Positions 34,690-34,705 of a DNA stretch of 34,705 nucleotides are shown here, piece by piece. The stretch lies in NCBI RefSeq assembly GCF_009651005.1, contig NZ_WHVW01000029.1, positions 1 to 34,705 of the forward strand, written 5' to 3'. The stretch's first letter is position 1, and each line of letters opens with the position of its first letter. A program made the translations under genes and the position numbers. The notes under the pieces were generated by a model. That model was not told where the DNA came from and searched no databases. It saw only the letters and a list, made by a program, of their open reading frames with translations. The stretch is from Sporosarcina obsidiansis. GTDB lineage: Bacteria; Bacillota; Bacilli; Bacillales_A; Planococcaceae.

Positions 34690-34705
34690 TTTATGGAGAG
34701 TTTGA
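34690..34705 (+). rRNA. 16S rRNA, first bases only (truncated by the window end)
   Basis: TTTATGGAGAGTTTGA is the conserved 5' end of bacterial 16S rRNA (the start of the universal 27F site). Only about 16 bases are in the window. The exact mature 5' end may differ by a few bases. Confidence 0.85.

Overview
The window is a chromosomal segment of a Gram-positive endospore former of the order Bacillales. The gene order follows the glmU-to-lysS region of Bacillus subtilis closely. Protein details, the missing genes and the intergenic repeats suggest the Planococcaceae (Sporosarcina-like), but that genus guess is inference. Nearly every gene is on the + strand, reading towards an rRNA operon whose 16S gene starts in the last bases; the exception is one tRNA.

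Layout. (1) 1-4355: terminator of an upstream gene, then glmU, prs, ctc (L25), pth and fin. (2) 4495-8648: mfd and spoVT, the latter with a sigma-G-type promoter. (3) 8649-11068: a 469-bp regulatory region holding five evenly arranged palindromes and a cre-like site, then a malic enzyme and a YtaF-type membrane protein; neither gene sits here in B. subtilis. (4) 11125-16438: yabM, yabN, yabO (rqcP), yabP, yabQ, divIC, yabR, mixing sporulation, ribosome rescue and cell division. (5) 16572-23564: tRNA-Met on the minus strand, spoIIE with a Spo0A-type promoter, tilS, hpt, a strongly structured intergenic region, and ftsH. (6) 23746-27372: coaX, hslO, yacD, cysK. (7) 27373-27879: a 260-bp repeat element with terminal inverted repeats, bounded on both sides by identical copies of the cysK terminator hairpin. 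(8) 27880-34296: a membrane-anchored thioredoxin-like protein, the folate genes pabB, pabC, folP, folB, folK (no pabA), and lysS. (9) 34297-34705: tandem rRNA promoters, leader and 16S start.

The genes combine housekeeping functions (cell wall precursor UDP-GlcNAc, PRPP, translation, tRNA modification, purine salvage, CoA, folate, cysteine) with sporulation functions (Fin, SpoVT, YtaF, YabM, YabP, YabQ, SpoIIE). Terminators separate the sporulation genes that need their own sigma factor, and the promoter types visible (sigma-G before spoVT, sigma-E before yabP, Spo0A/sigma-A before spoIIE) match the timing known for the B. subtilis homologues.

The least explained parts are not coding: the five-palindrome array before the malic enzyme gene, the family of repeats sharing the end CAGACTGTAGACAAA that abut terminators, and the nested inverted repeats between hpt and ftsH. 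I found no CRISPR array, prophage, transposase gene or defence system.
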